Positions 53,052-62,524 of a stretch of 64,000 bases of DNA are shown in pieces. The position numbers and the translations under genes are program-made. The DNA is from Pseudomonas flavescens (GTDB taxonomy: Bacteria; Pseudomonadota; Gammaproteobacteria; Pseudomonadales; Pseudomonadaceae): the NCBI RefSeq assembly GCF_013408425.1, contig NZ_JACBYV010000001.1, positions 1,426,001 through 1,490,000 of the forward strand, written 5' to 3'. Below the pieces are notes generated by a model that had not been told where the DNA came from, searched no databases, and saw only the letters and a program-made list of their open reading frames with translations. Position 1 is the stretch's first letter, and every line of letters starts with the position of its first letter.

Positions 53052-54407
53052 ATGACCTACGATTTCGATCTGTTTGTAATCGGTGCCGGTTCCGGCGGTG
53101 TACGCGCGGCGCGCTTCTCCGCGGGCTACGGCGCACGTGTGGCGGTGGCTGAAAGCCGTTATCTGGGCGGCACCTGCGTCAACGTGGGTTGCGTGCCGAA
53201 AAAACTGCTGGTGTACGGCGCACAGTTCGCCGATGACTTCGAGCAGGCTCAGGGCTTTGGCTGGACGCCCGGTGAGGCCCGGTTCAGCTGGCCGACGCTG
53301 ATCGCCAACAAGAACCGCGAAATCGAGCGCCTCAATGGCATCTACCGCAAGCTGTTGGTCGGCAGCGGCGTGACCCTGCTCGAGGGTCATGCGCGGCTGC
53401 TCGACGAACACAGCGTCGAAGTCGACGGCAAGACCTACAGTGCCGAGCGCATCCTCATCGCCACCGGTGGCTGGCCGCATGTCCCCGATATTCCTGGGCA
53501 TGAGCATGCGATCAACTCCAACCAGGCGTTCTTCCTGGAAGAGCTGCCCAAGCGCGTAGTGGTGGTCGGCGGTGGCTATATCGCCGTGGAATTCGCTTCG
53601 ATCTTCAATGGCCTCGGCGCGCAGACGTCGCTGTTGTATCGCGGTGAGCTGTTCCTGCGTGGTTTCGACAATTCCCTGCGCACCCACCTGCATGAAGAAC
53701 TCGCCAAGCGCGGCCTGGATGTGCAGTTCAACACCGATATCGCGCGGATCGACAAGCAGGCCGACGGCAGCCTGCAGGCCACCCTGAAGGATGGCCGCAC
53801 CCTGCAGGCCGATTGCATCTTCTACGCCACCGGGCGCCGGCCGATGCTCGAGAACCTGGGGCTGGAAAACACCACCGTCAGCCTGGATGACAAGGGCTAT
53901 ATCAAGGTCGACGACGAGTACCAGACCACGGCGCCATCGATCCTCGCCATCGGTGACGTGATCGGTCGCGTGCAGTTGACGCCCGTGGCCCTGGCCGAAG
54001 GCATGGCCGTGGCGCGTCGTCTGTTCAAGCCGGAGGAGTACCGCAAGGTCGATTATCAGAACATCCCGACTGCGGTGTTCAGCCTGCCGAACATCGGCAC
54101 GGTCGGACTGACGGAGGAGCAGGCGCGGGAGGCCGGCCACCAGGTGAAGATCTTCGAAAGCCGCTTCCGGCCGATGAAACTGACCCTGACCGAAAGCGAC
54201 GAGCGCACGCTGATGAAGCTGGTGGTCGATGCCGACACCGATCGCGTGCTGGGCTGCCACATGGTCGGCCCCGATGCCGGCGAGATCGTTCAGGGCCTGG
54301 CGGTCGCTCTCAAGGCAGGGGCGACCAAGCAGGTGTTCGACGAAACCATCGGCGTTCACCCGAGCGCTGCCGAGGAATTCGTCACCCTGCGTACCCCGGT
54401 GAACTGA
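53052..54407 (+). CDS. gorA: Glutathione reductase
   Basis: Gor reduces glutathione disulfide with NADPH and FAD in the cytoplasm. The 451-residue protein has the FAD motif [14 protein letters not shown], the redox-active disulfide [13 protein letters not shown], the NADPH motif [17 protein letters not shown], the second FAD motif [20 protein letters not shown], and the C-terminal catalytic segment [13 protein letters not shown]. The ATG at 53052 follows AGGAGG at 5 nt. A longer ORF upstream has no support. It is followed closely by a TRIC-family gene. Confidence 0.95.
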   Translation: MTYDFDLFVIGAGSGGVRAARFSAGYGARVAVAESRYLGGTCVNVGCVPKKLLVYGAQFADDFEQAQGFGWTPGEARFSWPTLIANKNREIERLNGIYRKLLVGSGVTLLEGHARLLDEHSVEVDGKTYSAERILIATGGWPHVPDIPGHEHAINSNQAFFLEELPKRVVVVGGGYIAVEFASIFNGLGAQTSLLYRGELFLRGFDNSLRTHLHEELAKRGLDVQFNTDIARIDKQADGSLQATLKDGRTLQADCIFYATGRRPMLENLGLENTTVSLDDKGYIKVDDEYQTTAPSILAIGDVIGRVQLTPVALAEGMAVARRLFKPEEYRKVDYQNIPTAVFSLPNIGTVGLTEEQAREAGHQVKIFESRFRPMKLTLTESDERTLMKLVVDADTDRVLGCHMVGPDAGEIVQGLAVALKAGATKQVFDETIGVHPSAAEEFVTLRTPVN

Positions 54408-54414
54408 CTTGTCG

Positions 54415-55038
54415 ATGAGCCAGCTGTTCTACCTTGCGGATCTGTTCGGGGTGGCGGTATTCGCCATCACCGGCGCGCTGATGGCGGGGCGCAAGTCCAT
54501 GGATCTGTTCGGTGTGCTGGTAATCGCCATCATCACCGCACTCGGCGGCGGTACGCTGCGCGATGTGATCCTCGACAATCATCCGGTCAGCTGGATTCGC
54601 AACGACACCTACATTCTGGTCGCTTCGCTGGCTGCCGTGGGCACGGTGATCTGGGTACGCCTGACCCGGCCGATCCACGAAAAGGGCCTGCTGATCGCCG
54701 ATGCCTTCGGCCTGGCGGTGTTTACCGTGATCGGTACCGAAGTCGCCCTGCAGTACGCGATGCCGTCCAGTACGGCGGTGATCATGGGGGTCATGACCGG
54801 TGTCGCTGGCGGGGTGATGCGTGACGTGATCTGCAACGAGATCCCGCTGATCTTCAAAAAGGAGATCTACGCCACCGCCTGCCTGGCCGGCGCGGTGACC
54901 TTCGTGCTGCTGCGCATGCTGGAAACGCCGCATTGGCTGGATACCGGTATTGCCATGCTGGTGGTTCTGGCGATCCGCCTGGCAGCGATCCGCTGGCACT
55001 TCTCGCTACCCCGATTCCACCTGCTCGACCGCGACTGA
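54415..55038 (+). CDS. TRIC channel family protein (UPF0126, YicG-like)
   Basis: The 207-residue inner-membrane protein has two repeats of three membrane segments, each with a glycine-rich motif: AITALGGGTLRDVILDNHPV and VMTGVAGGVMRDVICNEIPL. This is the hallmark of prokaryotic TRIC-type cation channels, formerly UPF0126. They are trimeric monovalent cation channels in structural studies. The start could also be the TTG at 54409. It lies 7 bp after gorA and may be co-transcribed. Confidence 0.9.
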   Translation: MSQLFYLADLFGVAVFAITGALMAGRKSMDLFGVLVIAIITALGGGTLRDVILDNHPVSWIRNDTYILVASLAAVGTVIWVRLTRPIHEKGLLIADAFGLAVFTVIGTEVALQYAMPSSTAVIMGVMTGVAGGVMRDVICNEIPLIFKKEIYATACLAGAVTFVLLRMLETPHWLDTGIAMLVVLAIRLAAIRWHFSLPRFHLLDRD

Positions 55039-55100
55039 TTCAAGAGGCGGCGAGCTGCTCGATAACGCTGTTACCCATCTGTATTCACCAAGGAAGGTCG

Positions 55101-56480
55101 ATGAGTCGTTTGCTCTTGTGTCTGTGCGTGCTGAGCCTGGGCGTCTGCGCTGAGGAGGTGGTCAATGACGTCACCGGCCTCAACCCGGTCGTCGTCGAGC
55201 GGGTCGTCGTGCCGCGCAGCGAGCAGGATGTCGTCGAGGCGCTGCGTCGCCATGCCGGGCCGATCAGTATCGGCGGGGGGCGTTACAGCATGGGTGGGCA
55301 GACGGCCTCGGACGGTGCGCTGCACCTGGACATGCGCGGGCTCGATCAGGTACTCGAGTTCTCCGCCGAGCGCCGGGAAATTCGCGTGCAAAGCGGTATC
55401 ACCTGGCGCGCCATACTCGAATACGTCGATCCTCACGACCTCTCGCCGCAGATCATGCAGTCCTACGCCAACTTCACGGTGGGTGGCTCGCTGTCGGTCA
55501 ACGTGCATGGTCGTTACGTGGGCGAGGGGCCTATCGCCGGTTCGGTTCGTGCCATTCGCGTGGTGCTCGCCGATGGTCAGGTGGTGGACGCCAGCCCGAG
55601 TCAGAACGCCGCGCTGTTCCATGCTGCGATTGGCGGCTACGGTGGCCTCGGGGTGATAGTCGAGGCCACGCTGGGCCTGGTAGAGAACACGCGCATCGCC
55701 AGAGAAAGCCAGGTCATGCCCTTGCAGGACTATCGCCCTTGGTTCTATCGCGAGGTCGCCTCCCAGGCGGATCTGGTGATGCACAATGGCATTCTCTATC
55801 CCAGTGACTTCTCCACGGTGCGGGCCGTATCCTACCGGCGCACCGAGGCTGCCTTGACCGAAGCGCAGCGGCTGAGCCCCAGGCAGCAGGGGAGCTCTAT
55901 GCAGCGCGCGGGGATCCGTCTCAGCGGTTCCTCCTCGGGCATCAAGCTGCGTGAAGCGGCGCTCGATCCGCTGCTGTTCCGCAGCCCCAAGGTGCAGTGG
56001 CGCAACCATGAGGCCAGCCTCGATGTCAGCGAGCTGGAGCCGATATCCGGCCCGGGCTTCAGCTATGTGCTGCAAGAGTATTTCGTACCGCCGCCGCAGC
56101 TTGAGCGCTTCATCGGTGAGCTGGCGCGCCTGACCCATCAGCACCGGGCCACGCTGATCAACGTCTCCATTCGCCATGCCAAGGCTGACCCGGATACCTT
56201 GCTGAGCTGGGCGCCCGAGGAGGTTTTCGCTCTGGTGCTCTACTACCGGCAGGGCAGCTCGGACGGCGAGCGGCAGAAAGCCGCAGCCTGGACCCAGGAC
56301 CTGATAGCCGCAGCCCTGCGCTGTGGCGGGCGGCATTACCTGCCTTATCAGATTCATGCCAGCCGCGAGCAGTTTCTCCAGGCTTATCCGCGGGCGCCGG
56401 AGTACTTCGAACTCAAACGCCAGCTGGATCCCACCTACAGGTTTCGTAACCGTCTGTGGGACGCCTATTACCCTCGGTAA
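55101..56480 (+). CDS. Exported FAD-binding (PCMH-type) oxidoreductase
   Basis: The 459-residue protein starts with a signal peptide (RLLLCLCVLSLGVCA) followed by a VAO/PCMH FAD-binding domain: VVVPRSEQDVVEALRRHAGP, SIGGGRYSMGGQT, and NFTVGGSLSVNVHGRYVGEG with GPIAGSVRAI. The C-terminal cap includes LYYRQGSSDGERQKAAAWTQ and FELKRQLDPTYRFRNRLWDA, similar to sugar-lactone or D-lactate-type oxidases. A periplasmic flavoprotein is expected; a Tat motif is not obvious. AAGGAAGG precedes ATG 55101. The substrate is unknown. Confidence 0.85.
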   Translation: MSRLLLCLCVLSLGVCAEEVVNDVTGLNPVVVERVVVPRSEQDVVEALRRHAGPISIGGGRYSMGGQTASDGALHLDMRGLDQVLEFSAERREIRVQSGITWRAILEYVDPHDLSPQIMQSYANFTVGGSLSVNVHGRYVGEGPIAGSVRAIRVVLADGQVVDASPSQNAALFHAAIGGYGGLGVIVEATLGLVENTRIARESQVMPLQDYRPWFYREVASQADLVMHNGILYPSDFSTVRAVSYRRTEAALTEAQRLSPRQQGSSMQRAGIRLSGSSSGIKLREAALDPLLFRSPKVQWRNHEASLDVSELEPISGPGFSYVLQEYFVPPPQLERFIGELARLTHQHRATLINVSIRHAKADPDTLLSWAPEEVFALVLYYRQGSSDGERQKAAAWTQDLIAAALRCGGRHYLPYQIHASREQFLQAYPRAPEYFELKRQLDPTYRFRNRLWDAYYPR

Positions 56481-56503
56481 TTATCCAGAGCGAAGCCGCC
56501 AGA

Positions 56504-57286
56504 TCACTTCACGGCATCGCCGAGAAACTTGCTGAGAAACTGCTGGGTGCGCGCCTGCTTGGGCGCGCTGAACAGCTCGCGGGCATCACCCTGTTCGACT
56601 ATCACGCCCTTGTCGATGAAGATGGCGCGGTTGGCCACGTCCCGGGCGAAGCTCATCTCGTGGGTGACGATGACCAGTGTGCGATTCTCCTCGGCCAGGG
56701 CGCGGATGGTCGCCAGTACTTCACCGACCAGTTCCGGGTCCAGCGCCGAGGTGGGTTCGTCGAACAGGATCACGTCCGGTTCCATGGCCAGCGCACGGGC
56801 AATCGCCACGCGCTGCTGCTGGCCGCCTGAAAGGCGCTTCGGAAAGGCGTCTTCCTTGCCTGCCAGGCCGACCTTGGCCAGCAACTGCCGGCCTCGTTCC
56901 AGGGCCACGTTGCGCGGTTGTTTCTTGACCACCACCGGGCCTTCGATGACGTTTTCCAGCGCGGTGCGGTGCGGGAACAGATTGAAGTTCTGGAAGACGA
57001 AACCCACGTGCTGACGCAGCTTGCGGATCAGCCCCTGTTGCTGGCCCATCGGCTTGCTGGCGTCGATCTCGACGTCACCGACGCGAATGCTGCCGCCATC
57101 CGGTGTTTCCAGCAGGTTCAGGCAGCGCAGCAGGGTGGTCTTGCCCGAGCCGCTGGGGCCGATGATGGCGACCACTTCGCCAGGCGCGATATTCAGGTCG
57201 ATGCCATCGAGCACGGTCTGGCCTTTGAAGGCCTTGGTCAGGTTGCGAACGGTGATCATGCTTCTGCTCGTGTCCGGTAGAGCCAT
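56504..57286 (-). CDS. tcyN: L-cystine ABC transporter, ATP-binding protein
   Basis: The ATPase energises uptake through the adjacent permease. The 260-residue protein has Walker A GPSGSGKTT, Q-loop VFQNFNLFPHRT, signature LSGGQQQRVAIARAL, Walker B VILFDEPTSALDPE and H-loop VTHEMSFARD, all typical of polar amino-acid ABC ATPases. The ATG at 57286 overlaps the permease stop (TGATG), which supports coupling; the inner ATG at 57259 (MITVRN) is also plausible. The assignment to cystine rests on the neighbouring TcyJ-like and D-cysteine desulfhydrase genes. Confidence 0.9.
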   Translation of the reverse strand: MALPDTSRSMITVRNLTKAFKGQTVLDGIDLNIAPGEVVAIIGPSGSGKTTLLRCLNLLETPDGGSIRVGDVEIDASKPMGQQQGLIRKLRQHVGFVFQNFNLFPHRTALENVIEGPVVVKKQPRNVALERGRQLLAKVGLAGKEDAFPKRLSGGQQQRVAIARALAMEPDVILFDEPTSALDPELVGEVLATIRALAEENRTLVIVTHEMSFARDVANRAIFIDKGVIVEQGDARELFSAPKQARTQQFLSKFLGDAVK

Positions 57287-57954
57287 CAGTTTTCCGCCTC
57301 GTGGCGGTTGACCCGCGCTTCCAGGCGGTTCTGCAGATGCGCCAGTACGCTGGAGAGTATCCAGTAGATCAAGGTGGCCGCGAGGTACATGGTGAAGACC
57401 TCATAGGTGCGGGCAGTGATCAACTGGGCCTGGCGGAACAGCTCCGGCACCTGGATGGTCGCCGCCAAGGCGGTGTCCTTGACCAGCGAGATGAAGCTAT
57501 TGCCCAGCGGCGGCAGGGCGGTGCGCATCGCCTGCGGCAGAATGGCACGCATCATCGTCTGGGTCCTGCTCATACCAATGCTGGCTGCCGCTTCCCACTG
57601 GCCGCGATCGATCGAGGCGATGGCTGCACGCATGATCTCTGCAACGTAGGCTGCCATGTTCAGAGAAAAACCGATCAGGGCGGCGGTCAACGGTTCCAGT
57701 TGCACACCCAGTTCAGGCAGGCCGAAGTAGATGATGAACAACTGCACCAGCAGCGGCGTACCCCGGAAGAACGAGATGTACACCCTGGCCAACCAACCCA
57801 GTGGCGCAATGGCATAGAGCCTGACCAGGGCAAGTCCGAACCCCAGCAGCATGCCGAAAAACATGCCGCCGAGGCTCAGTACGATTGTCCACACGGCTCC
57901 CTTGAGCAGGAAAGGTAAGGAATCCAGAACCAACTGGAGGCTGTCTTGCATCAT
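57286..57954 (-). CDS. tcyL: L-cystine ABC transporter, permease
   Basis: The 222-residue HisM/YecS-type permease has about five membrane segments and the ATPase-contact loop EAAASIGMSRTQTMMRAILP, with FRGTPLLVQLFIIYFGLPEL earlier. It forms the inner-membrane channel of the cystine importer with tcyN. The gene overlaps both neighbours by a few bases (tcyJ by 4, tcyN by 1), a tight operon. Confidence 0.92.
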   Translation of the reverse strand: MMQDSLQLVLDSLPFLLKGAVWTIVLSLGGMFFGMLLGFGLALVRLYAIAPLGWLARVYISFFRGTPLLVQLFIIYFGLPELGVQLEPLTAALIGFSLNMAAYVAEIMRAAIASIDRGQWEAAASIGMSRTQTMMRAILPQAMRTALPPLGNSFISLVKDTALAATIQVPELFRQAQLITARTYEVFTMYLAATLIYWILSSVLAHLQNRLEARVNRHEAEN

Positions 57955-58748
57955 TGCGTGACGTCAGCCTTGAACCATTTTTCAGAAAGTTGTTTCAAGG
58001 TGCCGTCGCCGCGCAGCTTCTCGATGGCCTTGTTGATGGCCGCCAGCAGCTCAGGATTGCCTTTGCGCAGTGCGATCCCCGATTCCTGACGGGAGAAAGC
58101 GTCACCGGCAACGGCCATGCGCTCACCCGTCTTGGCGACCATTTCGAATGCGGCCAGGCGGTCGACGAGAACCACATCGATGCGCCCGACATTGAGGTCC
58201 TGGAACTTGGTCGGATCATCATCGTAAGTACGGATGTCGGCCTGCGGAACGTTCTCTTTCAGCCACTGCTCGTAGTTGGTACCAAGGCCTACACCGACCT
58301 TTTTACCAGCCAGGTCCGCTGCAGTCTTGACGCTGGCGGCATCGCTCTTGCGGGTAAGAGCCTGGATACCCGAGACGGTGTAAGGGGTCGAGAAATCGTA
58401 CTTTTTCTTGCGCTCGTCGGAGATGGTGACCTGATTGACCACTATGTCGATGCGACCCGACTCCAGAGACGCCAGAATGCCGTCCCACTTGGTCGGCTGA
58501 AAACTGACTTTCACGCCCAGTTCCTTGGCCAGCGCTTCGGAAAGGTCCACCTCGAACCCGGCGAGCTTGCCGCTTTCGTCCTGAAAGTTGAACGGCGGGT
58601 AGGTGCCTTCGAGGCCCACTTTGATGCTGCCGCTGTCCTTGATCTTCTGCAGATCGTCGGCAGCGTATGCCTGGCTACCGAGGCCGGCGCAGAGGGCCAG
58701 GCCGAAACTGCCGATAAGGAACTGGCGACGCAGTGTTGCGAAAGTCAT
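57951..58748 (-). CDS. tcyJ: L-cystine ABC transporter, periplasmic binding protein
   Basis: The 265-residue family-3 solute-binding protein has a signal peptide (FLIGSFGLALCAGLGSQAYA), then GSIKVGLEGTYPPFNFQDES, GFEVDLSEALAKELGVKVSF, SGRIDIVVNQVTISDERKKK and AGKKVGVGLGTNYEQWLKEN, close to E. coli TcyJ (FliY). It binds cystine in the periplasm and delivers it to TcyLN. It is downstream of dcyD on the same strand; a 99-bp AT-rich gap (58749-58847) with an AAATAAT/ATTATTT repeat may hold a promoter. Confidence 0.93.
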   Translation of the reverse strand: MTFATLRRQFLIGSFGLALCAGLGSQAYAADDLQKIKDSGSIKVGLEGTYPPFNFQDESGKLAGFEVDLSEALAKELGVKVSFQPTKWDGILASLESGRIDIVVNQVTISDERKKKYDFSTPYTVSGIQALTRKSDAASVKTAADLAGKKVGVGLGTNYEQWLKENVPQADIRTYDDDPTKFQDLNVGRIDVVLVDRLAAFEMVAKTGERMAVAGDAFSRQESGIALRKGNPELLAAINKAIEKLRGDGTLKQLSEKWFKADVTQ

Positions 58749-58847
58749 AGCTGAACCTCGGGTCTTGTTGTGTGTGGAAGTGCGGCAACTCTAATGGTTC
58801 TAGATATATTCTATAAAATAATAAAAAATTATTTGCATATGCCATTT

Positions 58848-59846
58848 TTATGGCGTCAGGGATTGATACGCGAACAATGCCGGTGCACCGCCGGTATGCA
58901 GGAACACGATCGGCTTGCCTTCTGCGAATTCCCCTTTCTGGACGCCATCCAGCAGCCCCGCAAATGCCTTGCCCGTGTAAACCGGGTCGAGCAGCAATCC
59001 CTGGCTGCTGGCGAGTAGACGAATCGCATCGAGTGTACCGGTATTCGGTTCGCCGTAGCGGGGGCCGTAATACTCATCCCACAGCTCGATGGCCAAATTG
59101 TCCGGCACGCTGATGCCCAGCAGTTCGGCGGTTCGTTGCACCAGTCCCAGTACCTTCGGGCGCTGCAGGTCTGCAGGCCGTGAGACGGTGATGCCGAGCA
59201 CACGCCAGTCGGGTAGCAAGTGGGCCAACGCCAGCGCCATGCCCGCATGAGTCGCTCCGCTTCCGGAAGCCACTACCACCGTGCCGCTATCGAGCCCCAG
59301 CGCATTGACTTGCTCTGCGAACTCCAGCCCAGCCTTGACGTAACCCAATGTGCCCAGCGCATTGGATCCGCCAATCGGGATCACGTAAGGGTGCTTGCCG
59401 GTTGCACGCAGGCGCTCGGCCTTGGCCACCAGCATCACGTCCGGCTCGTTCAGGTTGTCGACGATCTCCACTCGCGTGCCGAACAGATCCAGCAGCAGGC
59501 GGTTGCCGTTATGCAGGTAGTTCTGCTCCTGGGTATCGATGGGGTTTTCCAGCAAGGCGACGCAGGCCAGGCCCAGCTTGGCAGCCAGTGCCGCAGTCTG
59601 CCGCACGTGATTGGACTGGATCGCACCGGCGGTGATCAGCGTATCGGCTTGCTGCGCCAGTGCATCGGCCCCGAGGTACTCCAGCTTGCGCGCCTTGTTG
59701 CCGCCGAGGGCAAACAGGGTCAGGTCATCGCGTTTGACGTAGATGTCCCGGCCAACGTGGTGTGAGAGGCGCACCAGGTGTTGCAGCGGAGTGGCATGGG
59801 GTACCAGTTCGAGGCGCTCGAATCGGCTCAGAGCTTCACTGATCAT
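58848..59846 (-). CDS. dcyD: D-cysteine desulfhydrase
   Basis: DcyD is a PLP enzyme that splits D-cysteine into pyruvate, sulfide and ammonia. The 332-residue protein has the PLP lysine in [70 protein letters not shown] and the end [12 protein letters not shown], all as in E. coli DcyD. The ATG at 59846 lacks a good ribosome site; a GTG at 59858 (ORF of 336 residues) is the alternative. In E. coli it lies between tcyJ and tcyL; here it comes first. Confidence 0.93.
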   Translation of the reverse strand: MISEALSRFERLELVPHATPLQHLVRLSHHVGRDIYVKRDDLTLFALGGNKARKLEYLGADALAQQADTLITAGAIQSNHVRQTAALAAKLGLACVALLENPIDTQEQNYLHNGNRLLLDLFGTRVEIVDNLNEPDVMLVAKAERLRATGKHPYVIPIGGSNALGTLGYVKAGLEFAEQVNALGLDSGTVVVASGSGATHAGMALALAHLLPDWRVLGITVSRPADLQRPKVLGLVQRTAELLGISVPDNLAIELWDEYYGPRYGEPNTGTLDAIRLLASSQGLLLDPVYTGKAFAGLLDGVQKGEFAEGKPIVFLHTGGAPALFAYQSLTP

Positions 59847-60071
59847 GGGGGGATTCACTGCCGAAAAGGAGGATGAATATCACTTTAGAAGTGACAGCCC
59901 GAAACACAACAAGTGCGTAAGCTTCTACTTATTCTCAAAAGAAATATAGGAATGAATTAAAAGTATTTTCATCGTATATCTGCGCGCCGTATCTTCAGCG
60001 CGCCGTCCTACCCTGTGCGGCCGACCACCACCATGCCGATGTCGATCCACCGGCAACTACCGAGAACAATC

Positions 60072-60851
60072 ATGAAAAAAACGCTTCTGTTGGCTGCATT
60101 GGCCTCCGTCCTGGCTACCCAGGCATTCGCCGCTGAAAAACTCACCGTAGCGGCAACGCCGGTTCCCCATGCCGAGATTCTCGAGCTGATCAAGCCGAAG
60201 CTGGCCGCGGAAGGCATTGATCTGCAGATCAAGGTTTTCACCGACTACGTGCAGCCCAACCTGCAGGTCGAGCAGAAGCAACTCGATGCCAACTACTTCC
60301 AGACCAAACCGTATCTGGACAGCTTCAACGAAAGCCGCGGTACCCACCTGGTGATCGTCAAGGGCGTACACGTCGAGCCTTTCGGCGGCTATTCGCGCAA
60401 GTACAAGAGCCTGAAGGAACTGCCGGAAGGCGCCACCATCGCCATCCCCAACGAGGCCAGCAACAGTGGCCGTGCGCTGCAACTGCTGCAGCACGCGGGT
60501 CTGCTGACCCTGAAAGACCCGGCCAACATCCAGGCAACGCCGAAGGACCTGGCCACCAACCCGCACAACTTCAAGTTCAAGCAGCTCGAAGCGGCCATGC
60601 TGCCGCGCGTGCTGGATCAGGTCGACCTGGCGCTGATCAACACCAACTACGCGCTGGAGGCCAAGCTCAATCCGAACAAGGATGCCCTGGTGCTGGAAAA
60701 CAAGGATTCGCCGTACGTGAACTACCTGGTAGCACGCCCGGACAACCAGAACAGCGAAGCCATCAAGAAACTGGCTGACGCCCTGACCAGCCCGGACGTG
60801 AAAGCCTTCATCGAGAAGAAGTACTCCGGTGCTGTAGTCCCTGCTTTCTAA
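60072..60851 (+). CDS. MetQ/NlpA-family substrate-binding protein
   Basis: The 259-residue protein has a signal peptide (LLLAALASVLATQAFA) and the MetQ family core: LTVAATPVPHAEILELIKPK, YVQPNLQVEQKQLDANYFQT, TIAIPNEASNSGRALQLLQH and VDLALINTNYALEAKLNPNK. Most MetQ proteins are lipoproteins; this one lacks a lipobox cysteine and should be a soluble periplasmic protein. No metN or metI genes are adjacent, so it must work with a distant transporter. The ligand is probably methionine or a related sulfur compound, in line with the neighbours, but is not proven. Confidence 0.88.
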   Translation: MKKTLLLAALASVLATQAFAAEKLTVAATPVPHAEILELIKPKLAAEGIDLQIKVFTDYVQPNLQVEQKQLDANYFQTKPYLDSFNESRGTHLVIVKGVHVEPFGGYSRKYKSLKELPEGATIAIPNEASNSGRALQLLQHAGLLTLKDPANIQATPKDLATNPHNFKFKQLEAAMLPRVLDQVDLALINTNYALEAKLNPNKDALVLENKDSPYVNYLVARPDNQNSEAIKKLADALTSPDVKAFIEKKYSGAVVPAF

Positions 60852-60880
60852 AACGCGGCGAGCTCACCCTCGCTGACACA

Positions 60881-60917
60881 AACGCCGACAGAGCCTTCGC
60901 TTCTGTCGGCGTTTTTA
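60881..60917. terminator. Terminator between the MetQ-like gene and the AraC gene
   Basis: AACGCCGACAGA pairs with TCTGTCGGCGTT around a 9-nt loop, followed by TTTATTTT. It lies 30 bp after the MetQ-like gene and 3 bp before the end of the convergent AraC gene. Confidence 0.93.
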
Positions 60918-60920
60918 TTT

Positions 60921-61838
60921 TCAGGGTGTCGTAGCGCCGTTGAACTGTTTGCGAAATGCCCCAGGCAATATGCCGGTTACCTTGGCGAACGCTCGAGTGA
61001 AGGCCGCTACCGACTGATAGCCCACGGCCTCGGCGACGTCTGCCACGGCGACTCCTTGCTTGAGCAGCCGGGTGGCCTGGCGAACCCGCAGGCTGATCAG
61101 CATCTGCCCTGGCGAGGTGCCCGAGAGTTCCTGAAAGCGCTTGCAGAACGCCGAGCGCGACAGCCCGGTGTAGCTGGCCATTTCCTCCATGGGCCAGCTG
61201 TGTTCGGGGCGCGCGATGAGCTGTTCGATCAGCGCGCTGAATTGGGGCTGACGGGCCAGGCCGAGCAGGCCGCCGAGTTGTTCGGCCTGACCCTGTTCGC
61301 GCAGGACGTAGAGAAACAGCAGATGGCTGAGCCGTTCGAGGAAGGCATCGGAAGGGCCATCGCCGCGCGCGCACTCGTCGAGAATCAGCTCGAACAGCCG
61401 GCGCGCCGCACTCAGCGACGGATCACCGGCACGCAGCACCAGAAAGGCCGGCAACGCCTGCAGGATCAGGCTGCTCAGGCCCGGGCGGAAATGGAAGAAT
61501 CCGCAGACCAGGCCGACGCCCTCACGGGGCTGTTGCTGCAGCGGTTGCATCGCCACCTTGGGGCTGCAGCGTGCTGCGTCGGCAGCCGCCGCATTGGACA
61601 GGCGATAGCGAATGTCATGGAGCAGAAACACCGCATCGCCTGCATGCAGCGCCACGGGCTCGCCGCCATCGTCCAGGTGCAACCAGCAGTCACCGTGCAA
61701 CAGCACATGAAAGCTGGCCCTGGCCAGGCCATGGGTACTGGCCTGCCAGTTGCCGCAATAACGACCGACATGGAACAGGCTGGCGTCCAGTTCCAGGCTC
61801 TCTAATAACCATTCAAAAGGGGGCAGGGACGAATTCAT
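60921..61838 (-). CDS. AraC-family transcriptional regulator
   Basis: The 305-residue protein has an N-terminal cupin-type sensing domain (FHVLLHGDCWLHLDDGGEPV, LHAGDAVFLLHDIRYRLSNA) and a C-terminal AraC DNA-binding domain with two HTHs: MEEMASYTGLSRSAFCKRFQ and VAVADVAEAVGYQSVAAFTR, ending RAFAKVTGILPGAFRK. It resembles the AraC_binding_2 (cupin_6) group. It is divergent from the AhpD-like operon, with direct repeats in the shared gap, so it probably controls that operon. The inducer is unknown. Confidence 0.9.
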   Translation of the reverse strand: MNSSLPPFEWLLESLELDASLFHVGRYCGNWQASTHGLARASFHVLLHGDCWLHLDDGGEPVALHAGDAVFLLHDIRYRLSNAAAADAARCSPKVAMQPLQQQPREGVGLVCGFFHFRPGLSSLILQALPAFLVLRAGDPSLSAARRLFELILDECARGDGPSDAFLERLSHLLFLYVLREQGQAEQLGGLLGLARQPQFSALIEQLIARPEHSWPMEEMASYTGLSRSAFCKRFQELSGTSPGQMLISLRVRQATRLLKQGVAVADVAEAVGYQSVAAFTRAFAKVTGILPGAFRKQFNGATTP

Positions 61839-61870
61839 CTAATGAAAAGACTCAAGAGCAAGTAATAGCG

Positions 61871-61899
61871 ACTTTCTCATATTGTTGGGCTTTCTTATA
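61871..61899. promoter_or_regulatory. Direct repeats in the AraC / AhpD-like intergenic region
   Basis: ACTTTCTCATA (61871-61881) and GCTTTCTTATA (61889-61899) match at 9 of 11 positions and are 18 bp apart, just under two helical turns. Tandem direct repeats are the usual AraC-family operator form. They lie 45-73 bp before the AhpD-like start. Confidence 0.5.
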
Positions 61900-61943
61900 A
61901 CCAAGAAAATGGATCGTAATTCGCTCAACCCAGGAGTTATCCC

Positions 61944-62504
61944 ATGTCTCGCGTGACCTTGCATACCGTGGAAACCGCTCCCGTAGAGGCCCAGCCTTTT
62001 CTGCGCAACGCCCAGGCCGCTTCCGGGTTCGTTCCCAACCTGCTGGCGGTGCTCGCCAATGCGCCGGCCGCGCTGGAAACCTACGTCACCGTCTCCGGCC
62101 TGAACGGCAAGGCCAGCCTCGGCCTGGCGGAACGCGAAGTGATCCAGCTGATCGCCGCCACCACCCACGGCTGCGCCTTCTGCGTTGCCGGCCACACGGC
62201 GGTCGCCAGCAACAAGGCCAAATTGCCTGCCGAGGTCGTCGAGGCCTTGCGTGCCCGCGGCGAGCTGCCGGACGCCCGTTACGAAACCCTGGCGCAGTTC
62301 ACTCGCGAGGTCATCGCCACCCGCGGCAATGTCAGCGACGCGGCGTACCAGGCATTTCTCCAGGCAGGCTTCACCGAGGGCCAGGCCCTGGAGGTGATTC
62401 TCGGGGTGAGTCTGGCCACCTTGTGCAACTTCGCCAACAGCTTCGCCCACACCCCGCTCAACCCGGAGCTGGAGCGTTATCGCTGGGACCAGGCCGGCGC
62501 GTGA
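61944..62504 (+). CDS. Carboxymuconolactone decarboxylase / AhpD-like protein
   Basis: The 186-residue protein has the AhpD-type redox and proton-relay motif in ATTHGCAFCVAGHTAVA (E...C-x2-C...H), preceded by LNGKASLGLAEREVIQL and followed by ARYETLAQFTREVIATRGNV and ALEVILGVSLATLCNFANSF. Members act as alkylhydroperoxidase-type disulfide reductases. Here it leads an operon with an acyl-CoA-dehydrogenase-like flavoprotein and an ABC ATPase, which in Pseudomonas often serve the use of organosulfur compounds; that role is inferred. Confidence 0.88.
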   Translation: MSRVTLHTVETAPVEAQPFLRNAQAASGFVPNLLAVLANAPAALETYVTVSGLNGKASLGLAEREVIQLIAATTHGCAFCVAGHTAVASNKAKLPAEVVEALRARGELPDARYETLAQFTREVIATRGNVSDAAYQAFLQAGFTEGQALEVILGVSLATLCNFANSFAHTPLNPELERYRWDQAGA

Positions 62505-62524
62505 GCCGCAGAGGAGATTTCGCC

